Source: Streptomyces sp. SW4 (GTDB taxonomy: Bacteria; Actinomycetota; Actinomycetes; Streptomycetales; Streptomycetaceae). Taken from it: a stretch of 64,000 nucleotides of DNA. The stretch spans positions 186,001 to 250,000 of the forward strand of contig QKWM01000002.1 in assembly GCA_003248315.1 (NCBI GenBank), read 5' to 3'. The notes under the pieces were generated by a model. That model was not told where the DNA came from, did not search any database, and worked only from the letters and a program-made list of their open reading frames with translations. Below are positions 1 through 21,077 of the stretch, piece after piece (position 1 is the first letter of the stretch; each line of letters opens with the position of its first letter). Position numbers and translations under genes: made by a program.

Positions 1-1135
1 GCGTCTGGCGGGCGCGCCGGGTGGTGGTCGCCACCGGCTTCCACGTGCCGTTCGTGCCGCCCGGCGTGCCGGGCATCGAGCACGCCGAGAAGTACACCGA
101 GATCTCCACCGACCCCGCGGACTACGCCGGTCAGCGGGTGCTGGTGGTGGGCAAGGGAAATTCCGGGTTCGAGACCGCGGAGAACATTTTCCAGCACACC
201 GCGTCGACCCATATGCTCAGCCCTCACCCGGTCCGTCTGGCCTGGACCACGCACCATGTCAGCGACCTCCGGGCGGTCTACAACAACACGCTGGACTCCT
301 ACCAGCTGAAGATGCAGAACACCATTCTCGACGGGACGCTGGAATCCATCGAGAAACTGGCGGACGGCAGGCTCCGGGTCGATTTCCGCTACAGCCACGC
401 ACACGGGCAGCAGTGGACGCTCGACGTCGACCGGGTGGTGCTGTGCACCGGTTTCCGTCCGGACTTCTCCATATTCGGTGAGGGGCCGTTCCCCAGACCG
501 TGCGCGAGGGCCGTTTTCCGGCCCTGACCAGCGCCTGGGAATCGGTCAACGTGCCCGATCTCTTCTTCTCCGGGACGCTGATGCAGGCCCGCGACTACAA
601 GCGGTCCTTCTCGGGTTTCATCCACGGGTTCCGCTACAACATCCGCTTCCTCGCCGACTACTTCGCCGAGCGCTACCACGGGGAGCCGGCGCCCTGGCAG
701 ACGCTGGAGCGCACTCCGGAGGCCCTGGTGGAGCGCATCGCCCGGCGCGCCGTGGACGCCTCGTCGGTCTTCCAGCTGCCGGGCTTCCTCGGTGACGTCT
801 ACGCGCTGGACGGGCCGGACGGCACGGCGTCGACGCGGACCGACGTGCCCGTGGAGTTCGCCCTGGAGGCGCCCTGGGCGGCGGACCGCCCGCTGCTGGT
901 CATGACGCTGGAGTACGGCAAGCTGCCGCCCGGCGCGGACCCGTTCCACGTGGAGCGCGACCCGGCGGACGGCTCGACCAGCCAGTTCATCCATCCCGTC
1001 CTGCGCCTGTACCGCGGCGGCGAACTGCTCGACACCCACCACATCCCGGAGGACCTGGAGAACGAGTGGGACAAGGAGATGTACCTCAAGCCGGCCCGGG
1101 AGGCGGTCGGCCGCATGCTGGAGCGCCTGCGCTGA
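1..1135 (+). CDS. Flavin-dependent monooxygenase / NAD(P)-binding oxidoreductase, 5' end off the window, one frameshift
   Basis: C-terminal two thirds of an FMO-like enzyme. The reading starts before base 1. An ATGF motif follows about 10 codons in, then a second Rossmann motif VLVVGKGNSGFETAENI (about bases 138-190) for NAD(P)H, then the LCTGFRPDF strand near base 440. Such enzymes use FAD and NADPH to oxygenate N, S or C atoms; in biosynthetic loci they often act on amine precursors or carrier-bound substrates. The frame breaks near 485-500. Downstream the protein resumes as VREGRFPALTSAWESV and runs to TGA at 1135, with the C-terminal motif SGTLMQARDYKRS typical of this group. The 2OG-Fe oxygenase gene starts 30 bp downstream, so the two are probably cotranscribed. 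Family assignment is secure; the substrate is unknown. Confidence 0.75.
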
Positions 1136-1165
1136 CGGGCCGGGCGCCGGGAGAAGGGGAACACC

Positions 1166-1915
1166 GTGCAGCCTGTGATCGACCAAGGCCGGTCCGTGGA
1201 CCTGGGCGTGGACGCCGACATCGCCGGTGAGGTGCGCCGCCGGGGCTACCTGACGGTGCCCGGCAGCGCCTTCCGCACCGGCGCCTGGGCGGCGGACCTG
1301 GCCCGGCTGCGGGCCGCGTACGAGGAGCTGGAGCCGGACGCGTATCTCGCCGACGGCGGCGCCTACCGGTTCCGCCGCCATGTCCGCTACCGCTGCCCCG
1401 CGGGCCGCCGGGCGCTGCTGGCCGAGCCGCCGGGCCCGTACATGCAGAGCGCCGAGGTCAATCCGTTCGCGGGCGGGGTGCCGCGGTACTTCGCCCCGGT
1501 CACGCCCGAGGTGCGGGACAACCCGTTCCTGCACGCCCTGCTGCTGCGCAGCCTGCGGGAGTTCGGGCAGGGCCTCGGTCCGTGCGACTGGGAGGTGGAC
1601 GTCCACCTGGTGCGGATCCGGGCGCTGGCCGACGAGGCCGGCCTGCCCTCACCGGAGGGGGTGCACCGCGACGGCTTCGAGTTCATCTCGCTGCACCTGA
1701 TGGACCGGCGCCGGGTGCTGGGCGGGCGCAGCATCATCTGCGCGGCCGACGGCACACCCCTGGAGGAGCCGCTGCTGGCGGACCCGATGGACTCGCTGTA
1801 CGCCGACGACCGCCGGATCCTGCACGGCACCGAGCCGGTGCGGCTGGACCCGGCGGCGGACGGGCCCGAGGGCCACCGGGACATGCTGCTCACCAGCTAC
1901 CGGCGCGTGGCCTGA
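1166..1915 (+). CDS. 2-oxoglutarate/Fe(II) dioxygenase of the 2OG-Fe_Oxy_2 (BsmA/IDO-like) type
   Basis: A 249-aa protein starting at GTG 1166, with the purine-rich RBS GAGAAGGGGA just upstream. The iron-binding pair is visible as HRDGF (HxD, near residue 170), and a distal LHGTEPV histidine (near residue 215) is followed by a Ser-Tyr-Arg-Arg segment that can bind 2-oxoglutarate. Length and motif spacing fit the family that includes bacterial L-isoleucine dioxygenase, which hydroxylates free amino acids. It may supply a hydroxylated building block to the adjacent NRPS operon, but that is inference from position. It converges on the antiporter gene and the two 3' ends overlap by about 20 bp. 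Confidence 0.75.
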   Translation: MQPVIDQGRSVDLGVDADIAGEVRRRGYLTVPGSAFRTGAWAADLARLRAAYEELEPDAYLADGGAYRFRRHVRYRCPAGRRALLAEPPGPYMQSAEVNPFAGGVPRYFAPVTPEVRDNPFLHALLLRSLREFGQGLGPCDWEVDVHLVRIRALADEAGLPSPEGVHRDGFEFISLHLMDRRRVLGGRSIICAADGTPLEEPLLADPMDSLYADDRRILHGTEPVRLDPAADGPEGHRDMLLTSYRRVA

Positions 1916-3273
1916 GCCACGGCCGCCGCCACCGGCGCGGACGCCGGAGCCGGCGCCCCTCCGGATGCCGGTGCCCGCACGGGCGCCGGCTCCGGGAGGG
2001 GCTTCGGTGCGGGCGCGTCCGGTCCCCCGGTCCCCGGCGCTGGATCCACTCGTACAGCGGGGTCGCGGCGAGCGTGGTGATGATCGTCATCAGCGCGAGC
2101 ACCGTGTACAGCTCGACGGTGATCAGGCCCGCGTCGCGTCCGATGTTCAGCAGGATCAGCTCCATCAAGCCCCGGGCGTTCATCAGCGAGCCCAGCGAGG
2201 CGGCGTCGCGCCAGCTGCTGCCGGTGGCCCGCCAGGCGAGGGTGCACGCGCCGCCCTTGACCGCGACGGCCACCACGAGCACGAGCAGCAGGGTGGTGAG
2301 GACCGCCGGGTCGAGGACGACGTCCAGCCGGGTGTTGAGGCCGGAGTACACGAAGAACAGCGGCAGCAGCACACAGGCCGTGACGGGTTCCAGACGGCCG
2401 GCGATCGAGTCGGCGAACGCGCCGCGCGGCATGGCTGCACCGAGCACGAACGCGCCGAACACCGAGTAGACGCCGACCCATTCGGTGAAGGTCGCGCACA
2501 CCAGCAGCACCACGACCACCGCGCCGAGCGCCTCGGGTCGCGCGCCTCCCGGGCCCGTGCTCCAGCGGGCCAGACGGTCCCGGCGAACCGCTTGACGGCG
2601 AGCAGCACGACGACGTACGCGGCGCTGCCGCCCAGGGCGAGCAGGGCGACGACCGGGTCGCCCTGGGCGGCGGCGACCACCACGGCGAGCAGGATCCAGG
2701 CGGCGGCGTCGTCGACGGCGGCGCAGGCCAGGGCGACCGTGCCCACCGTGGTGCGGGTCATGCCGCGCTCGTGGACGATGCGGGCCAGCATCGGGAACGC
2801 GGTGATGCCGCAGGCCGCGCCGACGAACAGGGCGGCCTGCCAGGCGGCGACGCCGTCGGCGAACCACAGCTCGCCGCCGGCCAGGTACCAGCCCAGCACC
2901 CCGCCCGCCACGATCGGCGCGAGCACGCCGGCCGCGGAGGCGACGGCGGACTGGCGGACGTGCCCGGCCAGGATGGAGTGGTCGAACTTCAGGCCGACGA
3001 CGAACATGTAGAGGACCAGTCCGAGCTGGCCTGCGACGAAGAGCGTGGCGAGCGCGGGGTGCTGGATGTCGGTGCCGGTGCCCGGCACGGTCAGCACCTG
3101 CGGGAAGAGGTCGTCGAAGAGGGCGGGGAAGACGTGCCCGAGCAGGGTGGGTCCGAGCAGGAAGCCCGCCACCATGTCGGCGACGACCTGGGGCTGGCCC
3201 AGCCGGCGCAGCAGCAGCCCGGCGATCCGGCACACGGCGAGGACGGCGGCCAGCTGGAGGAAGAACAGCATGG

Positions 3274-3295
<22 letters not shown>
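1897..3295 (-). CDS. Kef/CPA2-type cation:proton antiporter, one clear internal frameshift
   Basis: Membrane protein of about 465 aa with an N-terminal out-facing helix, then repeated hydrophobic segments. Visible family features are LGQPQVVADMVAGFLLGP near residue 35, the GLKFD segment near 110, and ACAAVDDAAAWILLA, the CPA2 helix with two adjacent acidic residues that carry ions. The frame changes near 2545-2560, after the seventh or eighth helix, and continues in another frame with the conserved MNARGLMELILLNIG segment. No RCK/TrkA domain follows. The ATG at 3295 overlaps the end of the upstream NRPS gene, suggesting coupling. The Pro/Ala-rich C-terminus could end at 1897 or 1890. It may provide ion homeostasis or proton-driven export linked to the NRPS product, but CPA2 proteins are not established drug exporters. 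Confidence 0.75.
1944..1995. terminator. Long GC-rich inverted repeat between converging genes
   Basis: A perfect 15-bp inverted repeat (arms 1944-1958 and 1981-1995, 22-nt loop) lies 29 nt after the stop of the 2OG-Fe oxygenase. It is also inside the low-complexity 3' tail of the antiporter reading. It has no T run, which is usual for actinomycete hairpin terminators. It could end transcription from either side. Confidence 0.4.
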
Positions 3296-6454
<3,159 letters not shown>

Positions 6455-6458
<4 letters not shown>

Positions 6459-9400
6459 GCTGCCTCCCCGGGCTCCGGGCGCCAGGGCGCGTCCGGGGTG
6501 TGCAGGAGGTCGTGCAGGGCGCGGCCGAAGCGGTCGACGAGCGCGGCGGCGGTCCCGGCGTCGAAGAGTTCGGCCTTGTAGGTGAGGACGCCCTCGACGT
6601 CGTCGGGGCCGGCCCGCAGCGACCACACCAGGTCGAAGGCGGTGGCGGTCGGGCGCTTGGCCGCCGCCTCGCCGTCGGGCGTGAACAGACCGCCGGGCCG
6701 GGCGGGCGCCGCGTCCTGGGCGACGACGAGGACCTGGCCGAGCCGGGCCCGGTCGATGCCGTACTCCCGTTCGGCGAGATCGCCGAGGGCGGCGAGATGG
6801 GCCTCGGGCCGGGTGTGCGCGGTCAGCAGCGCACCGGCGACCCGTCCGGCGAGCGCCCGGTGGCTGGGGGCGCCGGCGGTGTCGACGCGCAGCAGGCCGG
6901 TGGTGGTGAGCGGGCCGACGACGTCGGCGAGCCCGGGACGGTCGCGGGTGCTGAGCACGGTGGCGAGCCACACCTCGTCCCGGCCGCCGGTGTCCTGCCC
7001 GAGCGCGGTGGTCAGGGCGGACAGCGCGGCGGCGAACGGGGTGAGGCCCGCGGCGCGGGCGAAGGCCGCCAGCCCGGGGGCGGGCAGCGTGAAAGGCAGC
7101 TCCGCCGGGATCAGGGCGGTGCGCACCAGCCGGGGCCGGTCGTACGGCAGCCGCAGCTCGGGCGGGCCGGCCTCGAGGGCCCGCCGCCACTCGTCCAGGG
7201 TGGCGGCGTCGGGGGTCCGCCTCCGCTCCCAGCGGGCGACGTCCGCCAGCCGCAGCCTGCCGGTGCCCTCGTCGGCGGGGCGCCGGCCGGCGGCGAACGC
7301 GGTGTAGGCCTCCTCCACCTGGCCGACCAGCAGTTCCATGGAACGGCCGTCGACGGCGATGTGGTGGACCGCCAGCAGCAGCACGTGCGCGTCGGCGGCG
7401 AGCCGCACCAGACGGCACCGCAGGAGCAGGCCGGCCGCCAGGTCGAAGGGTTCGCCGGCGTGCCGCTGGGCGAGGTCGCGCAGGGCCGTGGCCCGGTCGG
7501 CCTCCGCCAGGGTGCTCAGGTCCTCCTCCTGCCAGGCGATCCGCGGGACGGGCAGCGGGTGCCAGCGGGGCTCCGGGCCGTCGGTCACCAGGCGGCCGGT
7601 GAGCGCGTCGTGCCGGGCGGCCGTGTGCTCGACGGCCTCGCGCAGCGCGTGGGGGTCGACGGGGCCGGTGCGCAGCGCCTCCAGCACGGCGAACGCGGCC
7701 TGCGGGGCGCCGTCCCGCAGGGCCTGCCAGATCTGCCGCTGCTCGTCGGTCAGCGGGGCCGGTCCGGTCTCCGGGCCCGCGACCGGCCCGGTGTCGCCCC
7801 CGGTGCCGAGGGGGCGCCGGGGCCGGCGGGGCCGGCGGGGTCCGGGGCGGTGCGGGTGAGCGCCTCGGCGATGGCGGCGGGCGTGCGCAGGTCGAAGACG
7901 AGCCGGGGCGACACCTCGGTGCCCAGGGCGGCGCGCAGCCGCCCGGCGACCGCGATCGCGTCCAGGGAGGCGCCGCCCAGCTCGAAGAAGTCGTCGTCGG
8001 GCCCGGCGGCCTCCGGCAGGCCCAGACACTCGGCGACGGCCCGCCCGACGGCCGCGACCGTGCGGTCGGCGGTGCCCGTGTCGGTGGCGGTGCCCGTGTC
8101 GGTGGCGGTGCCCGTGTCGGTGGCGGTGCCCGTGTCGGTGGTGATCTCGATGGTGTCCGGGACCCATGCGGCCGGCAGGGCCCGTCGTACGAACGCGCGC
8201 AGGGCCGCGGCGGACACGGACCGGCCGGCGTGCAGCCCGACCCGCACCCGGCCGGGGGCGGTGGTCTCGGCCCTGGCGACGTCGGGGTGTTCGCACAGCC
8301 GCAGTTCGGTGTCGGCCCAGGCGGCCGGGCGGCCGGCCGGGCCGCGCGGGACGAGGCCGCCGTCCTCCCGGCGCACCGCCGCGAGCCCGGTGGGACCGTC
8401 GGCGGTGTGCAGTTCGCCGGGGACGCCTACGGGGACCGGGCGCCCGGCGGGGTCCAGCAGCCGGGCGGGGCCGGGAGCCGGGGTACCGGTCCCGGGGGGC
8501 GGGGAGGCGGCCTCCAGGCGGGCCAGTTCGGCCGTCTCGGCGGCGGGCAGCGGGGTGTCGGCCAGGCTGCGGGACGGGTCCTGCGCGGCCCGGGTGAGCA
8601 GATCGGCCCAGTGGTCGAGCAGGCGCCGCACGCGGGACGCGCTGAACAGCACGGAGTCGTACTCGGCGGTCAGGGCGAGCCGGTCGCCCGAGTTGTCCAG
8701 GTGGAAGCTGAGCTCGAACTCGCTGGCGTCGTCCGCGAACGGCTCCCGCCGCACGGTGAGCCCGGGTCCCGCGTCGAACTCCTCGCCGGTGCCCGCCGCG
8801 CCCGGCTCGTCCACCGTGAACATCACGGTGAACAGGGGGGTGCGCCCGCCGTCGCGGGCGCCGGGCAGCTCCTCGACGAGCCGGTCGAAGGGATACCCGC
8901 GGTGCGCCAGGGCACCGGCGACGGCGGACCGCACCCGCCGCGCGGCCTCGGTGAACGCGGCCTCGGGCGGCAGCTCGGTGGTGAGGACGACGGTGTTGAG
9001 GCAGGGACCCAGCACGTCGGCGTCGCCCGGGTGGTCGCGGCCGGTGACCGGCGTGCCGACGAGCAGGCGCGGCTCCCCGGTGAACCGCTGGAGGAGCCAG
9101 CCGAGCGATGCCAGGCCCACGGTGAAGACGCTGGTGCCCAGTTCCCGGGCGAGGGCGCGCACCCGGTTCCCCGCCTCGGCGGGCAGCCGCACGGTGTGCA
9201 CGCCGCCGGGACCCGCGGGTGCGCCGCGCTCGCCGTCGGCGGGCAGCAGGGGGTACGGCAGCGGGGCGGCCAGCCGCTCGTGCCAGTACGCGCGGTCCGC
9301 CGCGCCCTCGGGCGAGGCCGTACGGGCCGCCTCGCGCGCGATGTGGTCGGTGTAGCGGCCGACGGCGGGCGGGGCGGGGCCGTGCCCTCGCGGTGCGCGC

Positions 9401-12400
9401 GGATCCGGGTCAGCAGGCGGCGTACGAGGGCGGCGGCGGAGGTGCCGTCGCAGACGATGTGGTGGACGGTCAGGACGAGCACGGAGCGGGTCGGCGAGAG
9501 CGTCAGCAGGGCCGCCCGCAGGGGCGGTTCGTGCTCCAGGTCGAAGTGGCGTCCGGCGAGCCTGCGCACGGTGTCGGCGACGCGCTCCGGGGTCGGGTCG
9601 TGCTCCAGGGGTACGACGGTCAGCGGTGGCCGGTCGCCGGGTACGAAGCGCTGGCGCGGCTCGCCGTCGCGCACGAGGAAGCGGGCGCGCAGCAGTTCGT
9701 GGTCGGCGGCCTCGTCGGCGAGGGCCCGGGCGACCTCGTCGGGGTGCAGGGCGCCGTCCACGCGCAGGACGTCGGTGAGGTGGTGGACCGTGGTGTCGGC
9801 GCCGCCGAGCCGGTCGAGGGTCCACAGGCGGCGCTGGGCGGCGGACAGCGGGTGGTCGGCGGGCGCGCCGGTGTCCTCGCCGGGGGCGCCGTCCGCCGTG
9901 GTGGCGGCGTCGGGGGCGGCGCCGCGGCGGCGCAGCGCGGCGCAGATCTCGGCGACCGTGGGGCCGTCGAAGAGTTCGTCGATCTCCAGGAGCAGACCGT
10001 GCCGCTCCTGGAGGGCGCCGACCAGGTCGACGGCGAGCAGGCTGTGCCCGCCGAGCCCGAAGAAGCTGTCGTCGGGCCCGACCCGGTCCACTCCGAGGAT
10101 CTCCCGGAACAGCCCGGAGACGGTCTCCTCCAACACCGGCCCCGGACCTCCGCCCGCGTCCGGCACCCGCTCCCCGGACCTCCGTCCGCTTCGTGCACCC
10201 GTTCCCCCTCCGCCTGCCGCCCTGCCGCACCGGCCCCGGCCACGGACCGGGAATCGACGGAGGCAGAAGAGCCGGCCGCGGACGGGGAGCCGGCCACGGG
10301 CGAGGAACCGGCCTCGGCCTGCGGACCGGCCGCAGGCCGGGAAAGGATCCCGTCCCGGGAAAGGGCCCGGCCCCGGAAACGGCCCCGGCCCCGGAAACGG
10401 TCCGGGAAACGGCCCCGGCCCGGGGAACGGCCGCGGCTGCGCGGTCGGCCAGTGTGCGGCGGTCGGCCTTGCCGTTGGTGGTGAGCGGAACGGCGTCCAG
10501 CGGCAGGATGCGGTCCGGCACCAGCGGCGCGGGCAGGGTGTCCGCGGCGGAGGCCCGGACGCGGGCCGGGTCGGCGGCGGCGGGTCCGGTGACCCAGGCG
10601 ACGAGCGAGGGCTGCCCGTCGGGCCCGCCGACGACCACGGCGACGGCGCCGGTGACGCCCTCCACGCGCGTCAAGTGGGCCTCGACGTCGCCGAGTTCGA
10701 TCCGGTTGCCGCGGATCTTGACCTGGTCGTCGGCGCGGCCCAGGTACTGGAGCGTGCCGTCGCCCTGCCACCAGGCGCGGTCACCGGTGCGGTAGCGGCG
10801 CCCGCCCGGCGCGGCGGGGTCGGTCACGAAGGCGGCCGCGGTGGCCTCGGGCCGGCCGAGGTAGCCGTCGGCGAGGCCGGGACCGGCGAGCTGGATCTCG
10901 CCGGGGAAGCCGGGCGGCACAGGTCGCCCGGCCGCGTCGAGCACGGACACCGCCGTGTTGCTCAGGGGCCGGCCCACGGGGGTGCCGTACAGGGGGTGCT
11001 CGGGGTAGTCGAAGGCGGTGGCGCCCACGGAGTTCTCGGTGGGGCCGTACTCGTTGACGAGCCGTGCGCCGGGCATCAGCCGGCGGTGCCGGGCGACGAG
11101 CCCGGCCGGCATGGCCTCGCCCGCGACGGTGACGACGCGCAGGGTGCCGGCCGCGGCGAGCGCGTCGGCGACGCTCCGGTACAGGCTCGGCACGAGGGTG
11201 ACGTGGGTGGCGCCGTGGCGCTCGGCGAGCGTGCGCAGATGGGCGCCGTCCAGCCGCCGGTGGCCGTCGACGAGCACCAGCCGCCCGCCCGCGCCGAGCA
11301 CCGAGAACACGTCGGAGACGGAGCTGTCGAAGGACAGCGCGGGGATCTGGAGCAGGCAGGTGGCCGGGGACAGCGCATGGTACTCGCCCTTCCAGGCCAG
11401 ATAGCCGCAGATGGCCGAGTGCCGTACGACGACGCCCTTGGGCCGGCCGGTGGAGCCGGAGGTGTGGATGACGTACGCCGGGTCCTCGGGCCGGGGTGGG
11501 GCCGGGTCGGGACCCTCGGGCCCGCCGGGCGCGGCCAGTTCGGCGGCGGACAGCAGCGGGGTGCCGGTGGCGTCCGCGAGGTCGCGGGCGAGCGGGAGGT
11601 GGGCGGGCTCGGCGATCAGGGCCGTCGCCCCGACGTCGGTGAGGATGCCGGCGAGCCGCCGCGCGGGCTGGGCCGGGTCCAGTGGGACGTAGGCGGCGCC
11701 GGAGCGGACCGTGCCGAGCAGGGCGCTGAGCGCGTGCCGACCCTTGCCGGTCAGCAGTGCCACGCGGGTGCCGGGGCCCGCCCCGTGCTCCAGGTGCAGT
11801 CGGCGGGCGGTGCGCAGGGACTCGGCGCGCAGCTCGTCGTGGCCGAGGGCGGTGCCGTCGGCGGTGACGACGGCGGTGCCGGTGCCGCCCGCGCGGGCGC
11901 CGCGCTCCAGCCGCTCGACGAGGGTGCCGGGGCTGGCCGGCGGGCGGAAGCCGCCGTGCCCGAAGGCGTGGACGGTGGTCCGGTCGGCGGCCGACAGCAG
12001 GGTCAGGTCCGCGAGGGGGCGGCCCGGTTCGGCCAGCTGGCCCAGGAGATGGTCCACGGTCCGCAGGAAGCTTTCGGCGAACCAGGGTTCGAGGCTGCCG
12101 GTGTCGAACTCGGCCCGCAGCAGGGCGGCGTCGGCGTCGAGCCCGATCCGCAGTCGGACGCCGCCGTCCGCCGCGTCGGCGGGGCCCGCGCCGGGCGCGT
12201 CCCGGACGGCGGCGGCGAGGTCGGCGACGAGGCCGCCGACGGTGTGCGCGGCGGCCGGGTCGGGGCGCACGGCGGCGGGCCCGCCGGGGCCGTCGAGGAC
12301 GACGGCGGTCCGCCCGGCGTCCTCGGCCGCGCCGGCGGCCAGGGCCACCGCGGCACCCAGCAGCCCGAGCCGGTCGGCACCGCCCCCGGGCTCCGCCCGG

Positions 12401-12563
12401 TCCGCCGTGGCCAGCGCCGACCGGGCCGGCCCGGTCAGCGGCATGCTCCGCTCGGCCCGCCCGGGACTGCCGGGCGTGGTCAGGCGGGGCCGCAGTCCGG
12501 TGACCGCCGCGTGCACGGCGGCTCGTGGCGCGGCGGTCGTGGGCGGGGTCACGGGCTGGGCGG

Positions 12564-12567
<4 letters not shown>
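6455..12567 (-). CDS. NRPS, C*-A-PCP-C-(A remnant)-PCP-C, several frameshifts
   Basis: ATG at 12567 in an ATGA overlap with the upstream NRPS stop. The first roughly 200 aa are only the C-terminal half of a condensation domain (no HHxxxDG). Then a complete A domain (about 11940-10440: [50 protein letters not shown]), a low-complexity linker with two frame changes (10170-10450), PCP ([11 protein letters not shown], about 10060), and C domain (HHIVCDG, about 9860-8560, frameshift near 9370). Next comes a roughly 120-aa adenylation remnant (8470-8150), a four-copy 6-residue repeat, PCP ([12 protein letters not shown], about 7980), a frameshift near 7830, and a last C domain (HHIAVDG) ending at 6455. 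The second module cannot activate its own amino acid and should be loaded in trans. Confidence 0.85.
8071..8142. repeat. Four tandem copies of an 18-bp repeat in an NRPS linker
   Basis: Unit GGTGCCCGTGTCGGTGGC, copies at 8071, 8089, 8107 and 8125, the last differing at its final base. On the minus strand it encodes a Thr/Ala/Asp/Gly hexapeptide repeated between the adenylation remnant and the second PCP. Being in frame, it most likely varies linker length by slippage and has no regulatory role. Confidence 0.9.
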
Positions 12568-19612
<7,045 letters not shown>

Positions 19613-19637
19613 CTGCGCTTCCTCCTCGTGGCGTGGG

Positions 19638-20726
19638 TCAGGCGGCGGCCGGTGACAGCGCGTGGCCCGCGGTCAGGCCGAGCGCCGGGAACAGTTCGAC
19701 GTCGCGGCCGTCGACGCCGCGCATGACGACGTCGATCGCCGTGCTCATCAGGTCGACGTGGAACTGGGTGAAGGTGCCCAGGCCCAGGCCGAGGTGGACG
19801 CCGGGGTGCCGTTCGTTGGCGAAGTAGTTGCCGGGCAGCAGCGGCGTGCAGGCGGCGTTGGTGCCGAAGCCGATCTCGTGGAGCTTGGCGTAGCGGTCGT
19901 CGTGGGCGAGCAGGCGCTCGAGCCCCTCGGCGAACCGGGTGGCGCCGGGGCGGGCCGGGCGTACGGCGGTGATCCGGCCGTCGGTGACGGTGATGACGGC
20001 GGGCTCGTCGGCCATCGCCGCCAGGTCCTGGTAGACGCGCTCGGTCTCGGCGAGGCTCGTCTCGTGGCCGCCGCGGTGCACGATGGGCGCGCCCTGGAGG
20101 GTGATGTCGCCGTCGAGGCTGAAGTGGGTGTGGTCCTCGAACTCGCCGGAGGCGTTGACGAGGGAGCTGAGTTCGCCGGTGGGCAGGACGACCTGCTGGC
20201 CGGGCTGGAGCGGCCCGTGCAGTGAGAACCAGTGCTCGGAGTACTGGTGGCGGAAGACCGCCTCGGTGCCGAACTCGTGGCCGAGGAAGAGCATGTCGTC
20301 GGCCTGGTCGAGCAGCGTGAGGAAGGTTTCCTCGATCCGCAGTTCGCGCTCGTAGTCGACCTCGGAGACGATGCGGACGCTGCCGGCCAGGGTCTCCTCG
20401 GAGAACGGCGCGGAGAAGCTGGAGAACGCGCCGAGCCGCATGTCGCGCAGGTCCTCGTCGTCGAAGTGGACGAACTCGTCGTCCGCGATCCACAGCACCG
20501 ATCCTCGCTTGCCCGCGGCACGCAGCGCGGCCATCTCGGCGATGAGCCCCTGGCGGGAGTCCGGGCCGGTCCACGCGAACTCCTGGACGGGCACGGTCGT
20601 GCCGGTGGCGACCTGGAGCCCCGCGCGCACGCCGGGCGAGGTGACGAGGAGGAACACGTCCCCGAGGTCACCGCCGAACACCTTGCGGAACTGCTCGGGA
20701 TCGATCATGACGCGCTGTGCGGACAT
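19638..20726 (-). CDS. M29-type aminopeptidase-like metalloenzyme
   Basis: About 362 aa; ATG at 20726 chosen because GAGAGG sits 7 nt upstream. The C-terminal half follows the M29 (aminopeptidase T/PepS) pattern: LPTGE near residue 185, IxVTDGRI near 255, HEIGFGTN near 300, then GVHLGLGLG and QFHVDLM, giving the Glu/Glu/His/His-x-Asp set expected for two metal ions. Known members are broad-specificity metal-dependent aminopeptidases in the cytosol. The gene starts 76 bp after the 45-residue peptide gene and ends 25 bp before the first NRPS gene. The natural guess is that it trims the leader of that peptide or a peptide intermediate. Alternatively the fold has been reused for another hydrolysis. 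Family call by motif pattern only. Confidence 0.6.
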   Translation of the reverse strand: MSAQRVMIDPEQFRKVFGGDLGDVFLLVTSPGVRAGLQVATGTTVPVQEFAWTGPDSRQGLIAEMAALRAAGKRGSVLWIADDEFVHFDDEDLRDMRLGAFSSFSAPFSEETLAGSVRIVSEVDYERELRIEETFLTLLDQADDMLFLGHEFGTEAVFRHQYSEHWFSLHGPLQPGQQVVLPTGELSSLVNASGEFEDHTHFSLDGDITLQGAPIVHRGGHETSLAETERVYQDLAAMADEPAVITVTDGRITAVRPARPGATRFAEGLERLLAHDDRYAKLHEIGFGTNAACTPLLPGNYFANERHPGVHLGLGLGTFTQFHVDLMSTAIDVVMRGVDGRDVELFPALGLTAGHALSPAAA

Positions 20727-20801
20727 CGCGGAACCTCTCTTCGACGACGACGTGCCGGGTGCGGGCGGAACGGTCACCGCCCGCACCCCGGAGAGATCGG
20801 C

Positions 20802-20939
20802 TCAGCCCTGGAGCCGGTCGTACTTGCCGTACTTGCTGATGCGCGAGCTGATCGACGGCTTGGGCGCGGCCGGCTTGGTGGCCTGGGCGGCCTCGGCGGG
20901 CTGCTGGGCGGCCTGCACGTCCATGGTCTTCCGGGTCAT
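20802..20939 (-). CDS. 45-residue peptide, candidate ribosomal precursor inside the NRPS operon
   Basis: ATG at 20939 with RBS AGGAG ending 5 nt upstream (CCAGGAGTCGAG before ATG), TGA at 20802-20804. The protein begins MTRKTMDVQ, has an Ala/Gln/Pro-rich middle with Lys, and ends SISSRISKYGKYDRLQG. There is no signal peptide or transmembrane segment and no MbtH motif. The layout (short soluble N-terminal part, helix-like Ala/Gln stretch, distinct polar C-terminus with two Tyr, Ser, Lys and Arg) resembles a leader plus core. It shares an operon with a radical SAM enzyme, a free adenylation enzyme and an M29-like peptidase, so a RiPP-type substrate or a peptide scaffold is a reasonable reading. 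I know of no named family with this C-terminus. It could instead be a small structural or regulatory protein. Confidence 0.65.
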   Translation of the reverse strand: MTRKTMDVQAAQQPAEAAQATKPAAPKPSISSRISKYGKYDRLQG

Positions 20940-21002
20940 CTCGACTCCTGGTCGTCTCGGGGTTGAGTACCGCTCCCACCAGCGGCGGGACCGGGTGGTG
21001 CG

Positions 21003-21028
21003 CCGGCGTCCGTCAGGGACGGCGCCGG
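21003..21028 (-). promoter_or_regulatory. Hairpin ahead of the small-peptide gene (attenuator or terminator)
   Basis: Arms 21003-21014 and 21018-21028 pair over 11 bp with one bulged base and a 3-nt loop. It lies 50 nt after the stop of the 66-aa gene and about 64 nt before the peptide RBS, in the only sizeable gap (139 bp) inside this operon. It could partly stop readthrough and separate expression of the peptide from the upstream genes. Confidence 0.35.
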
Positions 21029-21077
21029 GGTCTCGGGGTGCGCGGAGGCGGCGGTGCCGGCTCGCGCGGGGGAAGGG

